Notes: generated by a model not told the origin, from the sequence alone. A stretch of 64,000 nt of DNA from Bryobacterales bacterium (GCA_003166865.1 PMUP01000088.1:107624-171623); one strand, 5' to 3'. Shown: positions 54,227-63,605, counted from the first letter of the stretch. Made by a program: numbers and translations.

Positions 54227-56155
54227 GTGCTTGAGTTATGGGCCGGCGAAGCGCGGCCGTTACCTGCCTTGCCAAATCAATACGTCATCGGAATCGATCT
54301 GGGAACAACCAACTGCGCTCTGGCCTTTGCGCAGCAAGGTGGCGACGCGGGCGAGCGACCACAAGTAACGCTATTCGAGATCTCGCAGTTGGTGAATCCG
54401 GGTGAAGTGCGCGACGAGCCGCTGTTGCCGTCATTTTTGTATCTGCCCGGACCGGCCGATTTTCCGGCTGGATCGATCGCTCTGCCTTGGGACGATTCGC
54501 CGCGGTTTGTCGTTGGGGCGCTGGCGCAGAAGCGTGGCGCCGAGGTGGCCAACCGGCTGGTGGCATCCGCGAAATCGTGGCTCTCGCATGCCGGTGTCGA
54601 TCGAACTGCCTCGATTCTGCCCTGGCGTGGACCAGAGCAGGGTGGCCCAGAGATGAATGCGCCTGAGGGCGTCGCGAAGGTTTCGCCGGTGGAGGCGTCG
54701 CGCCGCTACCTGGACCATATGCGCCAGGCGTGGGATTCGAAGGTGCCGGACGCTCCGTTCACCCAGCAACAAGTGCTGGTGACCGTGCCCGCATCGTTCG
54801 ACGCGGTGGCGCGAGAGCTTACACTGAAGGCCGCCGAGCAGGCCGGTTACGAAAACCTGCTGCTGCTCGAAGAACCGCAAGCAGCCTTCTATGCCTGGAT
54901 CGAGCGGCACTCCGATTGGCGCGAGCGCGTCGCGGTGGGCGATCTGATCCTGGTGGTGGACATCGGCGGCGGCACCACGGATTTCACCTTGATCGCCGTA
55001 ACGGAGCAGTCTGGTGAACTCGCTCTGGAGCGCGTTGCGGTGGGCGAACACATTTTACTCGGCGGCGACAACATCGATCTGGCGCTGGCGCGGCATATCG
55101 AGCAGCAATTGGCCGCCAAAGGGGCCAAGTTGGACTCGATGCAGTTGCACGCGCTGTGGCAGCAATGCCGGCTGGCCAAGGAGCGGCTGCTCGTAGGCCC
55201 AGACAAGAAGCGGGATGACAAGAAGCGCGAAGAGCCCGTCACGATTCTCGGGCGGGGCACGGGACTGGTCGGCGGAACAATTAAGACCAAGCTCGCGGCC
55301 GAGGATGTCGAGCGGATTTTGGATGAAGGCTTTTTGCCCCCGGTTTCGAGTCACGACATGCCACAGCGGCGCAAAATGGGACTCGCGGAGATCGGGCTGC
55401 CCTATGCGGCCGACGCGGCGATCACGCGCCACCTGGCACGCTTCTTGCGGCAGCAGGCGGTGCAGTCCGAACATGGCTCGGTGCGCCGGGGCGCGAGCGG
55501 ACTGGCTGCGCCCACTCACGTGTTGTTTAATGGCGGTGTGTTGCGCGCGGCAGTGGTGCGGAGGAGGATTCTCGACGTTTTGAATGGCTGGCTCGCTGAC
55601 GAGGGTCTCGGTCCCGTGACTCCGCTGCTGGGCGAGGATTTGATGCATGCGGTGGCCCGTGGCGCTGCCTATTACGGACTGGCTCGGGCGGGACATGGAA
55701 TCCGGATTCGCGGCGGAGTGCCGCGCACGTATTATGTCGGCATCGAAAGCTCCATGCCCGCGGTCCCCGGCATGCGTACTCCCCTGAAGGCGCTCACGGT
55801 TGCGCCGTTCGGGATGGAAGAGGGCACTTCCGTCGACCTGCGCGAGCGTGAATTTGGGTTGATCGTCGGAGAGCCGGCCGAGTTCCGCTTCTTTCAGTCC
55901 GCTGTGCGCAAGAATGACGCGGCGGGCGCGCTGCTGGATGACACCGGCGATGAACTGGAGGAGTTGTCACCGGTGGAAGTGACCCTAGGCGCCGCCAGCC
56001 AACCGGGAGGCGCCGGCAGCGCCGGAGAATTCGTTCCGGTGACCCTCGAAACTGTCGTCACCGAGACCGGGATGCTGCAGCTTTGGTCCGTGGCGCGCGA
56101 TGGGAGGCGCTGGAAGTTGGAATTCAATGTGCGGGAGAAGGTGAAGGCGTCCTGA
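54227..56155 (+). CDS. Hsp70 family protein (non-canonical DnaK relative)
   Basis: A 642-residue Hsp70/actin-fold ATPase. Phosphate-1 loop YVIGIDLGTTNCALAF, VTVPASFDAVARELTLKAAE, EEPQAAFYAWIE and phosphate-2 DIGGGTTDFTL are present, as is an adenosine-type LFNGGVLRAAVVRRRIL. The C-terminal ~130 residues are beta-rich but do not resemble the standard DnaK substrate domain and lid, so client binding may differ. Start is uncertain: GTG 54227 or TTG 54269 (MPNQYVIGID), the latter more compact. No DnaJ or GrpE nearby. Confidence 0.85.
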   Translation: MLELWAGEARPLPALPNQYVIGIDLGTTNCALAFAQQGGDAGERPQVTLFEISQLVNPGEVRDEPLLPSFLYLPGPADFPAGSIALPWDDSPRFVVGALAQKRGAEVANRLVASAKSWLSHAGVDRTASILPWRGPEQGGPEMNAPEGVAKVSPVEASRRYLDHMRQAWDSKVPDAPFTQQQVLVTVPASFDAVARELTLKAAEQAGYENLLLLEEPQAAFYAWIERHSDWRERVAVGDLILVVDIGGGTTDFTLIAVTEQSGELALERVAVGEHILLGGDNIDLALARHIEQQLAAKGAKLDSMQLHALWQQCRLAKERLLVGPDKKRDDKKREEPVTILGRGTGLVGGTIKTKLAAEDVERILDEGFLPPVSSHDMPQRRKMGLAEIGLPYAADAAITRHLARFLRQQAVQSEHGSVRRGASGLAAPTHVLFNGGVLRAAVVRRRILDVLNGWLADEGLGPVTPLLGEDLMHAVARGAAYYGLARAGHGIRIRGGVPRTYYVGIESSMPAVPGMRTPLKALTVAPFGMEEGTSVDLREREFGLIVGEPAEFRFFQSAVRKNDAAGALLDDTGDELEELSPVEVTLGAASQPGGAGSAGEFVPVTLETVVTETGMLQLWSVARDGRRWKLEFNVREKVKAS

Positions 56156-56161
56156 GCTCAT

Positions 56162-56188
56162 CCCAGTTGAGCACCCAGTTGAGCACCC
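56162..56188. repeat. 12-base tandem repeat after the Hsp70-family gene
   Basis: Two exact copies of CCCAGTTGAGCA (56162-56173, 56174-56185) followed by CCC. It lies just after the Hsp70-family stop and about 80 bases before the next start; probably a slippage duplication. Confidence 0.5.
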
Positions 56189-56267
56189 TAGAAACTGGAA
56201 ACCGGCGCATTTCCCGATTCGTCAGTGATTGTTATACTGGGGCGGTACCTTACTTAAGTCTTATATC

Positions 56268-59174
56268 ATGAAGCATCTCGCTCTTCTATTTTTGGCCACA
56301 GCTGTGGCGTTTCCGGCACAGGCGCAGGTGGATTTTCTCACGGGGCAAGCCGCGCGAGAGGTCTTCGGCGAGCCGACTTTTACATATGAAGGCGGCAACC
56401 TTCCAACTGCGTCGGCCGCTCAGTTAGGCGCCGTGGACGGCGTGGCGTACGCGAACAACACGCTATTCGTGGTGGATTCCAATCCCCACGGGCTACTGGC
56501 GCCGAACGACAATCGCGTCCTGATCTATACCGATATTTCGCGTTACGTCTACGCTCCGACCGCCGAGATTCCCCAGGGTAGCCGCTGCCCGGTCTGCATC
56601 GGGAACCCGTCCGTGGGGCAGGCCAGCCTGGTGCTGGGCCAGCCGGATTTCACCACCACGACGAACCCATATACGACCCAGTTCGGCTTCCGTAACCCCA
56701 CTGCTATTGCTTCCGACGGGCACATTTTGGCTCTAGCCGACACGGACAATAACCGGGTTCTCATCTGGAAGACGCTTCCAACCACGATCGATCAACCGGC
56801 CGACATCGTGCTCGGGCAATCGGATTTCACTACCTCAGCGATCGGGCTCACCAGTTCCACGTTTCGCGGTCCGCAAGGCGTCTGGGTACAAGGAACGCAG
56901 TTGTTCGTAGCCGACACGGACAACAGCCGCTTGATGATTTGGAATAGCATCCCAACGTCCAACAATCAGGCCGCCGATCTCGTATTGGGCGAGCCGAACT
57001 TCACCACCGCTCCGCCTTCCACCACCAGCAATCTTCCGCCAACCGCCAGCAACCTGTTTAATCCGGTTTCCGTAACGTCGGACGGGCAGCGCCTTTTCGT
57101 GACCGACCTCGGCAACAACCGTGTGTTGATTTGGAATTCCATTCCGACGCAGAACGGGCAAGCCGCCGACGTGGTGGTGGGTCAGCCGAACATGACTAGC
57201 GGCGCCGCCAACAACGTTCTTGGTAACTGCGTGACGAACGGCACGGATGCCGACGGCCACCCAACCTATCCGTCTGGTTGCCAGGCCTTTTGCCCTTCCA
57301 TCGGCACAGACAGCAATGGCACCGCGATCTATCCAGGGCGCTGCGGGTTAACTTTGAGTTATCCTCGATACGCCCTGTCGGACGGACAGCGCTTGTTCAT
57401 TGCCGACGGCGGCAACGATCGCGTGCTGGTATATAACAGCATTCCAACCACGAATGGGGCGAAATACGATGAGAACCTGGGCCAAGTGGACGAGTTCAGC
57501 GATCAAGTCAGCAGCCCCATCGACACCTTCCGGCCGGACGCCAATATTCTGGAGTCGGCGCCGAACACGCTCCGTTCGCCGATAGCTCTCGCCTGGGATG
57601 GGACGAATCTCTACGTATCGGATCCGGACGACCTGCGCGTAGTGGTGTTCACGCCGGGATCGCCCAATATTCCTCTCGGCGGCGTTACGAATGCGTATAG
57701 CTTGGCCACCTACGCTATCGGCTCGGTGAGTTTAACGGGTACGATTACGGCCACCGACACGATAACGATGTTGATCTCCGCGCCGGGCGTTTCGGCCACC
57801 GCATGCCCGGCAACAGGTTTGGCGTGCTACACCTACACGGTGCTCAAAACCGACACGCTGGTTTCGATCACGCAGGCTCTCGCCGACCTGATCAACGGGA
57901 CCGCGAAGGGCGGCACGCCGGATCCGAATGTCATCGCGACCACGGATATCGTTGTTGGAGCTCTTTATGTGCTGAACTTGACCGCGCGCACGCCGGGTCT
58001 AAACGGAAACGGTATTGGGTATTCGGCCACCGTCGCGTCGGCTTCCAGCACCGGGACGCCGACAGAGACGGCCACGACGGCGGGGGCCGATCTTGCCGGC
58101 GGCGCGGCTGCGGCGGAATTGGCGCCTGGCAGTCTGGTGAGCATCTTCGGGACGAATCTGGCTGATACACCCACCCCCGCTGGTCTGTCGGCGGTTCCAA
58201 GCGAGTCTGGCAATTATCCCACGACTTTCGACGGCGTGCAGGTGTACTTTGACGGCATCCGTTCGCCGATCTTGTTCGTGTCGCGCACGCAGATCAACAC
58301 TCAGCTTCCCTTCGATGTATCCAACTCAAACGGCGTCAGCGCGTTTGTGAGGACCGTGCATGACGACGGTACGATCACCGCCACCACTGCGATTGGGGTT
58401 CCGGTGGTGCTCGAGAATCCGGGTATTCTGGCCGAGTCGGGCCCCGATCCACGGGTGGCGTATGCCTATCACACCAGCGGAAATGCGATCGCGGCGGTGG
58501 CATTCGATGGAACCACCACCGCGGGCGACGTCGTTACGCTCACTATCGACAACAACAACTACAGCTACACGGTCCAGCAAACCGATTCGCTGCAAAGTCT
58601 TCGCGATGCGCTGATCGCATTGATAAACGCGAATACGAACGAGAGAGTAACGGCGGCGCCGGCTGGTGAGTTCACCGATATTATCCTGACGGCGAAGGTG
58701 GGCGGACCGGCGGGAAACGGCATCCCCATTACGTCTTCAACGAGTTCCGGCGCCACCGAGGAGGTAGACGTTTTGGACAGCACCGAGACGTGCTGCGCGA
58801 ATATCGCGGGCTCGCGGATCACCAACGATAATCCGGCGGTTCCGGGCGAAGTGATCACGATCTACGTCACGGGCATCGGGCCGACGACTCTGGAGGATGG
58901 GGTGACGCCGGCCGGCGCCACCGGGCAACTCTATCAAGGGCCGGCTTTAAATGTTCCGGTGGCCGCCGTGGATAACGCGCAGGTGGGCGGGACCACGGCG
59001 CAGGTGCTGAATGCGGGACTGCTGCCGGGCTTTCTGGGTGTCTATCAAGTGCAGTTGCAGCTGCTCGATTCGCTGCCAACGAATCTGTTTACGCAGATGT
59101 ATATCGCGCAGAACGTGTTCACGAGCAACATCGTGACCATTCCCGTGGTAGCCCAGGCGCCGCCGGCGATGTAA
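56268..59174 (+). CDS. Secreted beta-propeller protein with Solibacter C-terminal domain
   Basis: A 968-residue exported protein. Signal peptide 1-19 (LALLFLATAVAFPAQAQ); NHL/beta-propeller-type repeats 20-470, each with phrases such as ADTDNNRVLIW, VLGQPDF and SDGQRLFV; a first module with YTYTVLKTDTLVSITQALAD (about 483-600); then the Solibacter-type C-terminal domain (TIGR03437), starting APGSLVSIFGTNLA (about 615) and ending YQVQLQLLDSLPTN. A second module similar to the first (NNYSYTVQQTDSLQSLRDAL, about 743-836) is inserted in the middle of that domain. Likely a cell-surface or matrix protein; role unknown. Start ATG 56268 gives the signal peptide. TATACT (56233-56238) could be a -10 box. 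Confidence 0.88.
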   Translation: MKHLALLFLATAVAFPAQAQVDFLTGQAAREVFGEPTFTYEGGNLPTASAAQLGAVDGVAYANNTLFVVDSNPHGLLAPNDNRVLIYTDISRYVYAPTAEIPQGSRCPVCIGNPSVGQASLVLGQPDFTTTTNPYTTQFGFRNPTAIASDGHILALADTDNNRVLIWKTLPTTIDQPADIVLGQSDFTTSAIGLTSSTFRGPQGVWVQGTQLFVADTDNSRLMIWNSIPTSNNQAADLVLGEPNFTTAPPSTTSNLPPTASNLFNPVSVTSDGQRLFVTDLGNNRVLIWNSIPTQNGQAADVVVGQPNMTSGAANNVLGNCVTNGTDADGHPTYPSGCQAFCPSIGTDSNGTAIYPGRCGLTLSYPRYALSDGQRLFIADGGNDRVLVYNSIPTTNGAKYDENLGQVDEFSDQVSSPIDTFRPDANILESAPNTLRSPIALAWDGTNLYVSDPDDLRVVVFTPGSPNIPLGGVTNAYSLATYAIGSVSLTGTITATDTITMLISAPGVSATACPATGLACYTYTVLKTDTLVSITQALADLINGTAKGGTPDPNVIATTDIVVGALYVLNLTARTPGLNGNGIGYSATVASASSTGTPTETATTAGADLAGGAAAAELAPGSLVSIFGTNLADTPTPAGLSAVPSESGNYPTTFDGVQVYFDGIRSPILFVSRTQINTQLPFDVSNSNGVSAFVRTVHDDGTITATTAIGVPVVLENPGILAESGPDPRVAYAYHTSGNAIAAVAFDGTTTAGDVVTLTIDNNNYSYTVQQTDSLQSLRDALIALINANTNERVTAAPAGEFTDIILTAKVGGPAGNGIPITSSTSSGATEEVDVLDSTETCCANIAGSRITNDNPAVPGEVITIYVTGIGPTTLEDGVTPAGATGQLYQGPALNVPVAAVDNAQVGGTTAQVLNAGLLPGFLGVYQVQLQLLDSLPTNLFTQMYIAQNVFTSNIVTIPVVAQAPPAM

Positions 59175-59188
59175 GGCGCATCCTGGCT

Positions 59189-59791
59189 TCAGGGCCGTGT
59201 TCTGGCGCCATCGAGCAACGCCCGATATTTTCGCAGGAGTTCATAGATTACGACGCCGCCGGCGGTCGCGACATTGAGCGAGTGCTTGCGGCCCAGCATC
59301 GGAATGCGTATGTGGGTGTCGCAGAGGGCCAACAGAGGCTCGGACAAGCCATCCACTTCGTGGCCGAACAGGACGCAGACCGGAAAGCGCGGCTGCCAAT
59401 CGTAGAGGTCGGTGGCGTGAACGCTGGTTTCGATGGCGGCGATTTCCGCGCCTTGCTCGCGCAGTTGCCGGATGAGGGTGCCGGGTTCCGGATGATGTTC
59501 CCACGCGACGGTTTCCTCGGCGCCAAGGGCCGTCTTCGCAAGGCTTCGGTGCGGCGGCCGGCCGGTGATTCCCGACAAGTACAGCTGGCCGCATCCGGCG
59601 GCGTCGATGGTGCGGAAGAACGCGCCGACGTTATAGAGGCTGCGGACGTTGTGCAGCAGGATGGAAACCGGAATCGGGCGAAGGCCTTGGTACGGCGCGG
59701 CCACTTGCGTCGCCAGATACGGGATGCGCTCAGTAGATCTCAAAACAGAAAGCTCGATTGTCGCCGTTCGGCGAGAGCGCGTATTCGCCAT
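59189..59791 (-). CDS. SpoU/TrmH family RNA 2'-O-methyltransferase
   Basis: A 200-residue SPOUT-fold RNA methyltransferase. Motif 1 is HNVRSLYNVGAFFRT, motif 2 VLFGHEVDGLSEP and motif 3 IPMLGRKHSLNVATAGGVVI, where the trefoil knot binds SAM. Family members make 2'-O-methyl groups on tRNA or rRNA; the target is unknown. ATG 59791 lies 62 bases inside the upstream gene; TTG 59743 is a reasonable alternative. It converges on the surface-protein gene. Confidence 0.88.
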   Translation of the reverse strand: MANTRSRRTATIELSVLRSTERIPYLATQVAAPYQGLRPIPVSILLHNVRSLYNVGAFFRTIDAAGCGQLYLSGITGRPPHRSLAKTALGAEETVAWEHHPEPGTLIRQLREQGAEIAAIETSVHATDLYDWQPRFPVCVLFGHEVDGLSEPLLALCDTHIRIPMLGRKHSLNVATAGGVVIYELLRKYRALLDGARTRP

Positions 59792-60206
59792 TTTCGAGAG
59801 GCTCGTCCACTTCCACGCGGTAGAGATGGCCGGAGAGCTGTTTCACGGCTAGGTGCAGAGCGTGCGATCCACCCCGCCGGCGGCTGGAATTCACCGAGAC
59901 CTCGCGATTGCCGCCCTTGACGTCCAGCCGATAGAGCTCGAAGCTCTGGGGCGAGATCTGTTGGGCGTCGATAAGGAAAACCGGCTCAGCCAGCGGCGTG
60001 CGCGCCGCCGACGATGCGCCGGCGATGGCGAACTTCGAGTCGTCTTTATGATTTTCCTGCCGGGCTTGCGCCACTTCGGTTTCGATGAGATTGGACGCGT
60101 GGACCAGGTATGGGATATCGGGCTTGGGCGGCGTGGGGCCGGTGTATTTTTCAGCGGCGAAGAGGCAACCGGCGGTTAGGAACGCGAAGGCGATCTGGTA
60201 GCGCAT
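59730..60206 (-). CDS. Small secreted hypothetical protein
   Basis: A 158-residue protein with a signal peptide (MRYQIAFAFLTAGCLFAAEK). The mature region contains TGPTPPKPDIPYLVHASNLI, a Gln/Glu-rich part and a C-terminal stretch LYRVEVDEPLENGEYALSPN ending in an aromatic residue, typical of exported beta-rich proteins. No family name known to me. ATG 60206 is chosen; the open frame upstream runs through a decayed gene. It overlaps the RNA methyltransferase gene. Confidence 0.7.
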   Translation of the reverse strand: MRYQIAFAFLTAGCLFAAEKYTGPTPPKPDIPYLVHASNLIETEVAQARQENHKDDSKFAIAGASSAARTPLAEPVFLIDAQQISPQSFELYRLDVKGGNREVSVNSSRRRGGSHALHLAVKQLSGHLYRVEVDEPLENGEYALSPNGDNRAFCFEIY

Positions 60207-60228
60207 AGTGACTCTATTTTCCCGCGTT

Positions 60229-60460
60229 TCATCGGGCTTGTGTAGCCCAGGCGTCGCGGACGGTACTGGCGAACCCGTCGGAATCCTCGGCCTGGTAGAG
60301 CACTGGCCTGCCGTCGCCTTTGGGAGGAAGCAGAATGAGACGCTGGTTTCCGGGACCGGTACAAGCGCACCTTTTGGCCGCTGGCGACGCGGAACCAGCC
60401 GGACTGGTAATACGAATTGGCGAAGCCGTTGGTGCGGGCGGTGGGGCGCCATTCGGATGG
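60229..60460 (-). pseudogene. Fragment of a bacterial PH-domain protein with frameshift
   Basis: Reading on the minus strand, one frame gives WRPTARTNGFANSYYQSGWF then RVASGQKVRLYR, and after a one-base shift another frame gives GNQRLILLPPKGDGRPVLYQ then AEDSDGFASTVRDAWATQAR and a TGA at 60229. Together they match the end of a PH-like domain (RxxG...GYxxGWF...G...LY; ...SPEDxxGF) like the one in the intact upstream gene at 60481-60996. No start or N-terminal part remains. It is a broken relative of its neighbour. Confidence 0.6.
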
Positions 60461-60480
60461 TCAGCGCTGCGGGCGTGTAG

Positions 60481-60996
60481 CTAAGTGGGCCGCGGAGCAT
60501 CGAATGCCGGCGCGGGCGCGGGGTAGGATACGGGAACCGGCGCTGAAGCGCGGATGGCATTGAGAAACCCATCCACGTCGTCTGGGCTGAAGACCGCTGT
60601 TTTTGAGCCAGTGATCACGACCACCCGGTTATTCTTATTGGTAACGTACGCTTTGAATTTGCCGAGCTTGGCCGAGCGGAATAGGCCGTAGTATCCGAAA
60701 AGTCCACCGCTGCCACGGAGGCGGATCGAGCGGCGGAAGTCGTCCGGCGTGGCTCGCCGCGCTTCGCGAACGTCGTCCAGCGCGATGCGGGGCTGGCCGG
60801 CGAGGCGCTGCACTAAAATCGAGCGATCGGTGAGCAGGTAGCCGCGCGGCGAGTATGCGTACGACACCAGGATCAGGAGCAGCGCGACCGAAGAGAAGAC
60901 CAGGCTGCGAGTGTCGGCGATGACGGCGACCAGGAACAAACAGACCAGCGCCGAAATGATTTTGGTGGCGCGGTCGTAGGAAGCGGAAAACGTCAT
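60481..60996 (-). CDS. Membrane protein with bacterial PH-like domain
   Basis: A 171-residue protein. Two hydrophobic segments (about 13-29 and 33-50) precede a PH-like domain (about 55-145; YLLTDRSILVQRLAG, SGGLFGYYGLFRSAKLGKFK, AVFSPDDVDGFLNAI), then a Pro/Ala-rich tail. bPH proteins of this form are found in bacterial membranes; function unknown. Downstream lies a decayed second copy of the domain, suggesting an old tandem duplication. Start ATG 60996, 15 bases after the stop of the kinase-like gene. Confidence 0.75.
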   Translation of the reverse strand: MTFSASYDRATKIISALVCLFLVAVIADTRSLVFSSVALLLILVSYAYSPRGYLLTDRSILVQRLAGQPRIALDDVREARRATPDDFRRSIRLRGSGGLFGYYGLFRSAKLGKFKAYVTNKNNRVVVITGSKTAVFSPDDVDGFLNAIRASAPVPVSYPAPAPAFDAPRPT

Positions 60997-61011
60997 GGTT
61001 GCCGCCTGGGT

Positions 61012-63378
61012 CTATTCTCGGATGAGCAGGCTGGTCTTGTCTTCGACGGCGCGGCAAATCCTGTACAAATCCGTGTCGTCCACCGGCTTGGTGAGGACAT
61101 AGCCCTCGCTGTTGCGAAACGCGCGGCCGACGTCGCTATTGAACGCGTCGGTGAGCAGAACGAAACCGCCCACGCGCAGGCGGACGCGTTCGCAGAACTG
61201 GACCCAATTCAAGCCGGGCAAGCGGACGGCGCAGATCACCATATCGAAGCGGAGCCGCTCGACGATGTCCAGGCCCTCCTCGGCGCTGGAAACCGGAACG
61301 ACGCGATCGCCGCGATTGCCGAGCATCTCCACCAATTTCCGTTGCACCTTGCCGTCCGGCTCGACCACCAGAACGGTGAGCTGGCGGATGGCCTCGGAGA
61401 GTTGCGAGGGGCCGGAGCTATCCTGCCGGGCTTCGATAACGGGCAGCTCGATGTCAAAGCGCGCCTGGCCAGGAGCGGTGCGAACGACGCGGAACTCGCC
61501 GCCATGGCCTTCGATGATTCCGCGGCAGACACCCAGGCCGAGAGCTCCGGATCCGGCGTGATCGCCGTCGGTGGAGTCGCCTCGATTGTCGGGTCCGCGC
61601 GTGGGATAGGCGATCTCGACCAGAACGCGCTTGGCGAGCAGGCTGCTGGAGACGGTGATGACTTTGTCGCGCGCCTCGGCGGCGGATTTTTCCGCATCCA
61701 CCAGGAGGTTGAGCAGCACCTGTTCAATCTGTCCGGGCGAACCGAGCACAATCGCGCGCTTGACCGCGAGATGGGACTTGATTTCGACCCCCTTCACCTT
61801 CCATTCCGGCGCGCGGAACTTGAGCAGGCCCGAAAGGATGGCATTGAGATCCAGCGGCTCGGCTTGCGACTGTTCCACGTTGGCGAACGAGACCAGGCGG
61901 CCGACGATCTCATTGGCCCGGCGCGCTTCGGTGGTGATGGATTCCAGCTCGGGATGCGACGCGTCGCCGTTTTGCGAGCGCAGCGCAGTGGCCAGCATGG
62001 CGATGGATTGCAGCGGGGAGCGAAGCTCGTTGGCGACGTCGGAGATCAGTTGTCCAGCCGCGGCAAGTTTTTCGCTGCGGAACAACTGTTCGCGCATGGA
62101 ATGCTGTTCCTGCAATTTGAGCGCGGTCGCGATCTGGTTGGCCAGGTGTTGCATGGCGGCCTGCTCGGCTTCGCCGAAATAGTGGAAGTGATTGGAGTGA
62201 TGGATATCCAGCACGCCCATCAACTCGGCTTGCGCAAACATGGGAACGAACAGCACGGAGCGCGGCGATACCGCGGCCTCTTCCCGGCGGAAGTGGGGAC
62301 TGCGGCGGGTGTCCGGGATGGCCAGCAAGGCATGCTTCCGGAAGCAGGCGGCGACGCCGGAGGCCATGGAGCTGCCTGGGGCCTCGGGATCGACGACGTT
62401 CACGGCCGAACTCGAAGTATGAATGCCCTCCAGTACCCTGCTTCCCCGATTGTGGATGTAGAGGCCGACCCCGGAAGCATTCGAGAGCGCGGTGAGATGC
62501 AACGTCAAGCGGCGCAGGATCTCGGTTGAAGATGTCGCGCCAATCACCTGTTCGCCGAGCGAATTGAGCAGGCGCATCTGGCGGCGAAGGCTGGCCATAC
62601 GGCGTTCGCGGAACCACCAGATCAGTGCCAGGGCGCCGGCCAGAATCAGGGAGGCGAGCAGAACGGGCGGCTGAATCACCCAGCCTCGCTCGAGAACGGC
62701 AATGGAACTCGGGCTGGGAATAAGCACCTGAAAAAAGCGATCATAAGGCGGCAGCGTGCAGTATTGGCTGGCGATTCCGGTGATGCGGATGCGATCGCCA
62801 ATCCGAAAGCCGCTCAACTGCGGGCCGGAGTCCCGCCGAGCCCGCGGCAAGAACACATGCAGCTCCTGGCTTCTTGCGCCAATCAGGAGCAGGTCTCCGC
62901 CGCCATTTTGATCCGCGCCCGTCACGATGTTCTCGGTCGAGACCAATACTCCCAGGTAGCGGAAGGATGCCAGGTCGGATGCGGCTACGAACTTCGGCGC
63001 AGGCAAGGGCGTGTGGCGCAATCGCCGCAGAGTCTGGGGCGCCAGGATGGGCGATCCGGCCCGGTTGGCGATGGTCCCTTGAGCTTCCACCCAATCGCCC
63101 TGGTCCAGGCCTTGCAACTGCGTCGCCGAAGGTTTGAGCAAGATTCCATAGTGCGCGTCGTCCTGGATGGCCAGGTAGTAAGCATCGGTGACCCAGATGG
63201 GGTGGGTGGAGACTTGGCCGGTGACAACCACCTGCTGGCCTTCATAAGTGGGAACGAAGTCGGGTCCGGTGCGCGATCCGGCCTGTTGGAGCGTGAGTTT
63301 GGTTGGAGTGGGGGCGGGCGCGGCCCATACCAGGCACGGCACGGCCAAGGCATAGCAAAGGATATGCCGGTTGATCAT
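61012..63378 (-). CDS. Hybrid histidine kinase-like protein with missing catalytic residues
   Basis: A 788-residue protein with a signal sequence (1-19), periplasmic OB-like beta region (about 20-225), membrane helix (about 232-252), GAF domain (about 275-425), HisKA/HATPase kinase core (about 430-640) and a receiver domain (about 665-788). The layout is that of a hybrid sensor kinase, but the active residues are replaced: phospho-acceptor His by N450 (VANELRSPL), N-box Asn by D561 (NLLVDAEKSA), the G1-box DxGxG by YPTRG (from Y591) and the receiver Asp by A717 (MVICAVRLPG). The receiver Lys (LTKPVD) and one acidic-pocket residue remain. Phosphotransfer is not expected. ATG 63378 is chosen to put the signal peptide first. 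Confidence 0.85.
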   Translation of the reverse strand: MINRHILCYALAVPCLVWAAPAPTPTKLTLQQAGSRTGPDFVPTYEGQQVVVTGQVSTHPIWVTDAYYLAIQDDAHYGILLKPSATQLQGLDQGDWVEAQGTIANRAGSPILAPQTLRRLRHTPLPAPKFVAASDLASFRYLGVLVSTENIVTGADQNGGGDLLLIGARSQELHVFLPRARRDSGPQLSGFRIGDRIRITGIASQYCTLPPYDRFFQVLIPSPSSIAVLERGWVIQPPVLLASLILAGALALIWWFRERRMASLRRQMRLLNSLGEQVIGATSSTEILRRLTLHLTALSNASGVGLYIHNRGSRVLEGIHTSSSAVNVVDPEAPGSSMASGVAACFRKHALLAIPDTRRSPHFRREEAAVSPRSVLFVPMFAQAELMGVLDIHHSNHFHYFGEAEQAAMQHLANQIATALKLQEQHSMREQLFRSEKLAAAGQLISDVANELRSPLQSIAMLATALRSQNGDASHPELESITTEARRANEIVGRLVSFANVEQSQAEPLDLNAILSGLLKFRAPEWKVKGVEIKSHLAVKRAIVLGSPGQIEQVLLNLLVDAEKSAAEARDKVITVSSSLLAKRVLVEIAYPTRGPDNRGDSTDGDHAGSGALGLGVCRGIIEGHGGEFRVVRTAPGQARFDIELPVIEARQDSSGPSQLSEAIRQLTVLVVEPDGKVQRKLVEMLGNRGDRVVPVSSAEEGLDIVERLRFDMVICAVRLPGLNWVQFCERVRLRVGGFVLLTDAFNSDVGRAFRNSEGYVLTKPVDDTDLYRICRAVEDKTSLLIRE

Positions 63379-63605
63379 ACGAGCCCAAGAAACCACGCTG
63401 GGATCCACACTAGATAGATCGGCTGAAATCGCCGGAACTCCAACGCGGTCAAGGTGTTTGGAGCGTCGCGATGCACGGGTGAACCGGAACTTGTGTTCTT
63501 AACGGGATGATAGCATAGGCAGGCGCGGATATTGGGTCAGAATCGCGAGCCGGCGGGCCTGAACGTGTTTTGATTGAGGAACTCGCGCTCCCTCACGGCT
63601 GCGGT
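63379..63605. other. Intergenic stretch between kinase-like gene and small protein
   Basis: About 227 bases without a convincing gene. The right end carries dispersed repeat C. The part next to the kinase-like gene should contain its promoter, but I see no clear -35/-10 pair. Confidence 0.5.

Noticed and set aside
60207..60572. 122-codon N-terminal extension of the secreted protein at 59730-60206
   Set aside because: Proline/arginine-rich, without a signal peptide; it runs across the decayed PH-domain copy in a third frame.
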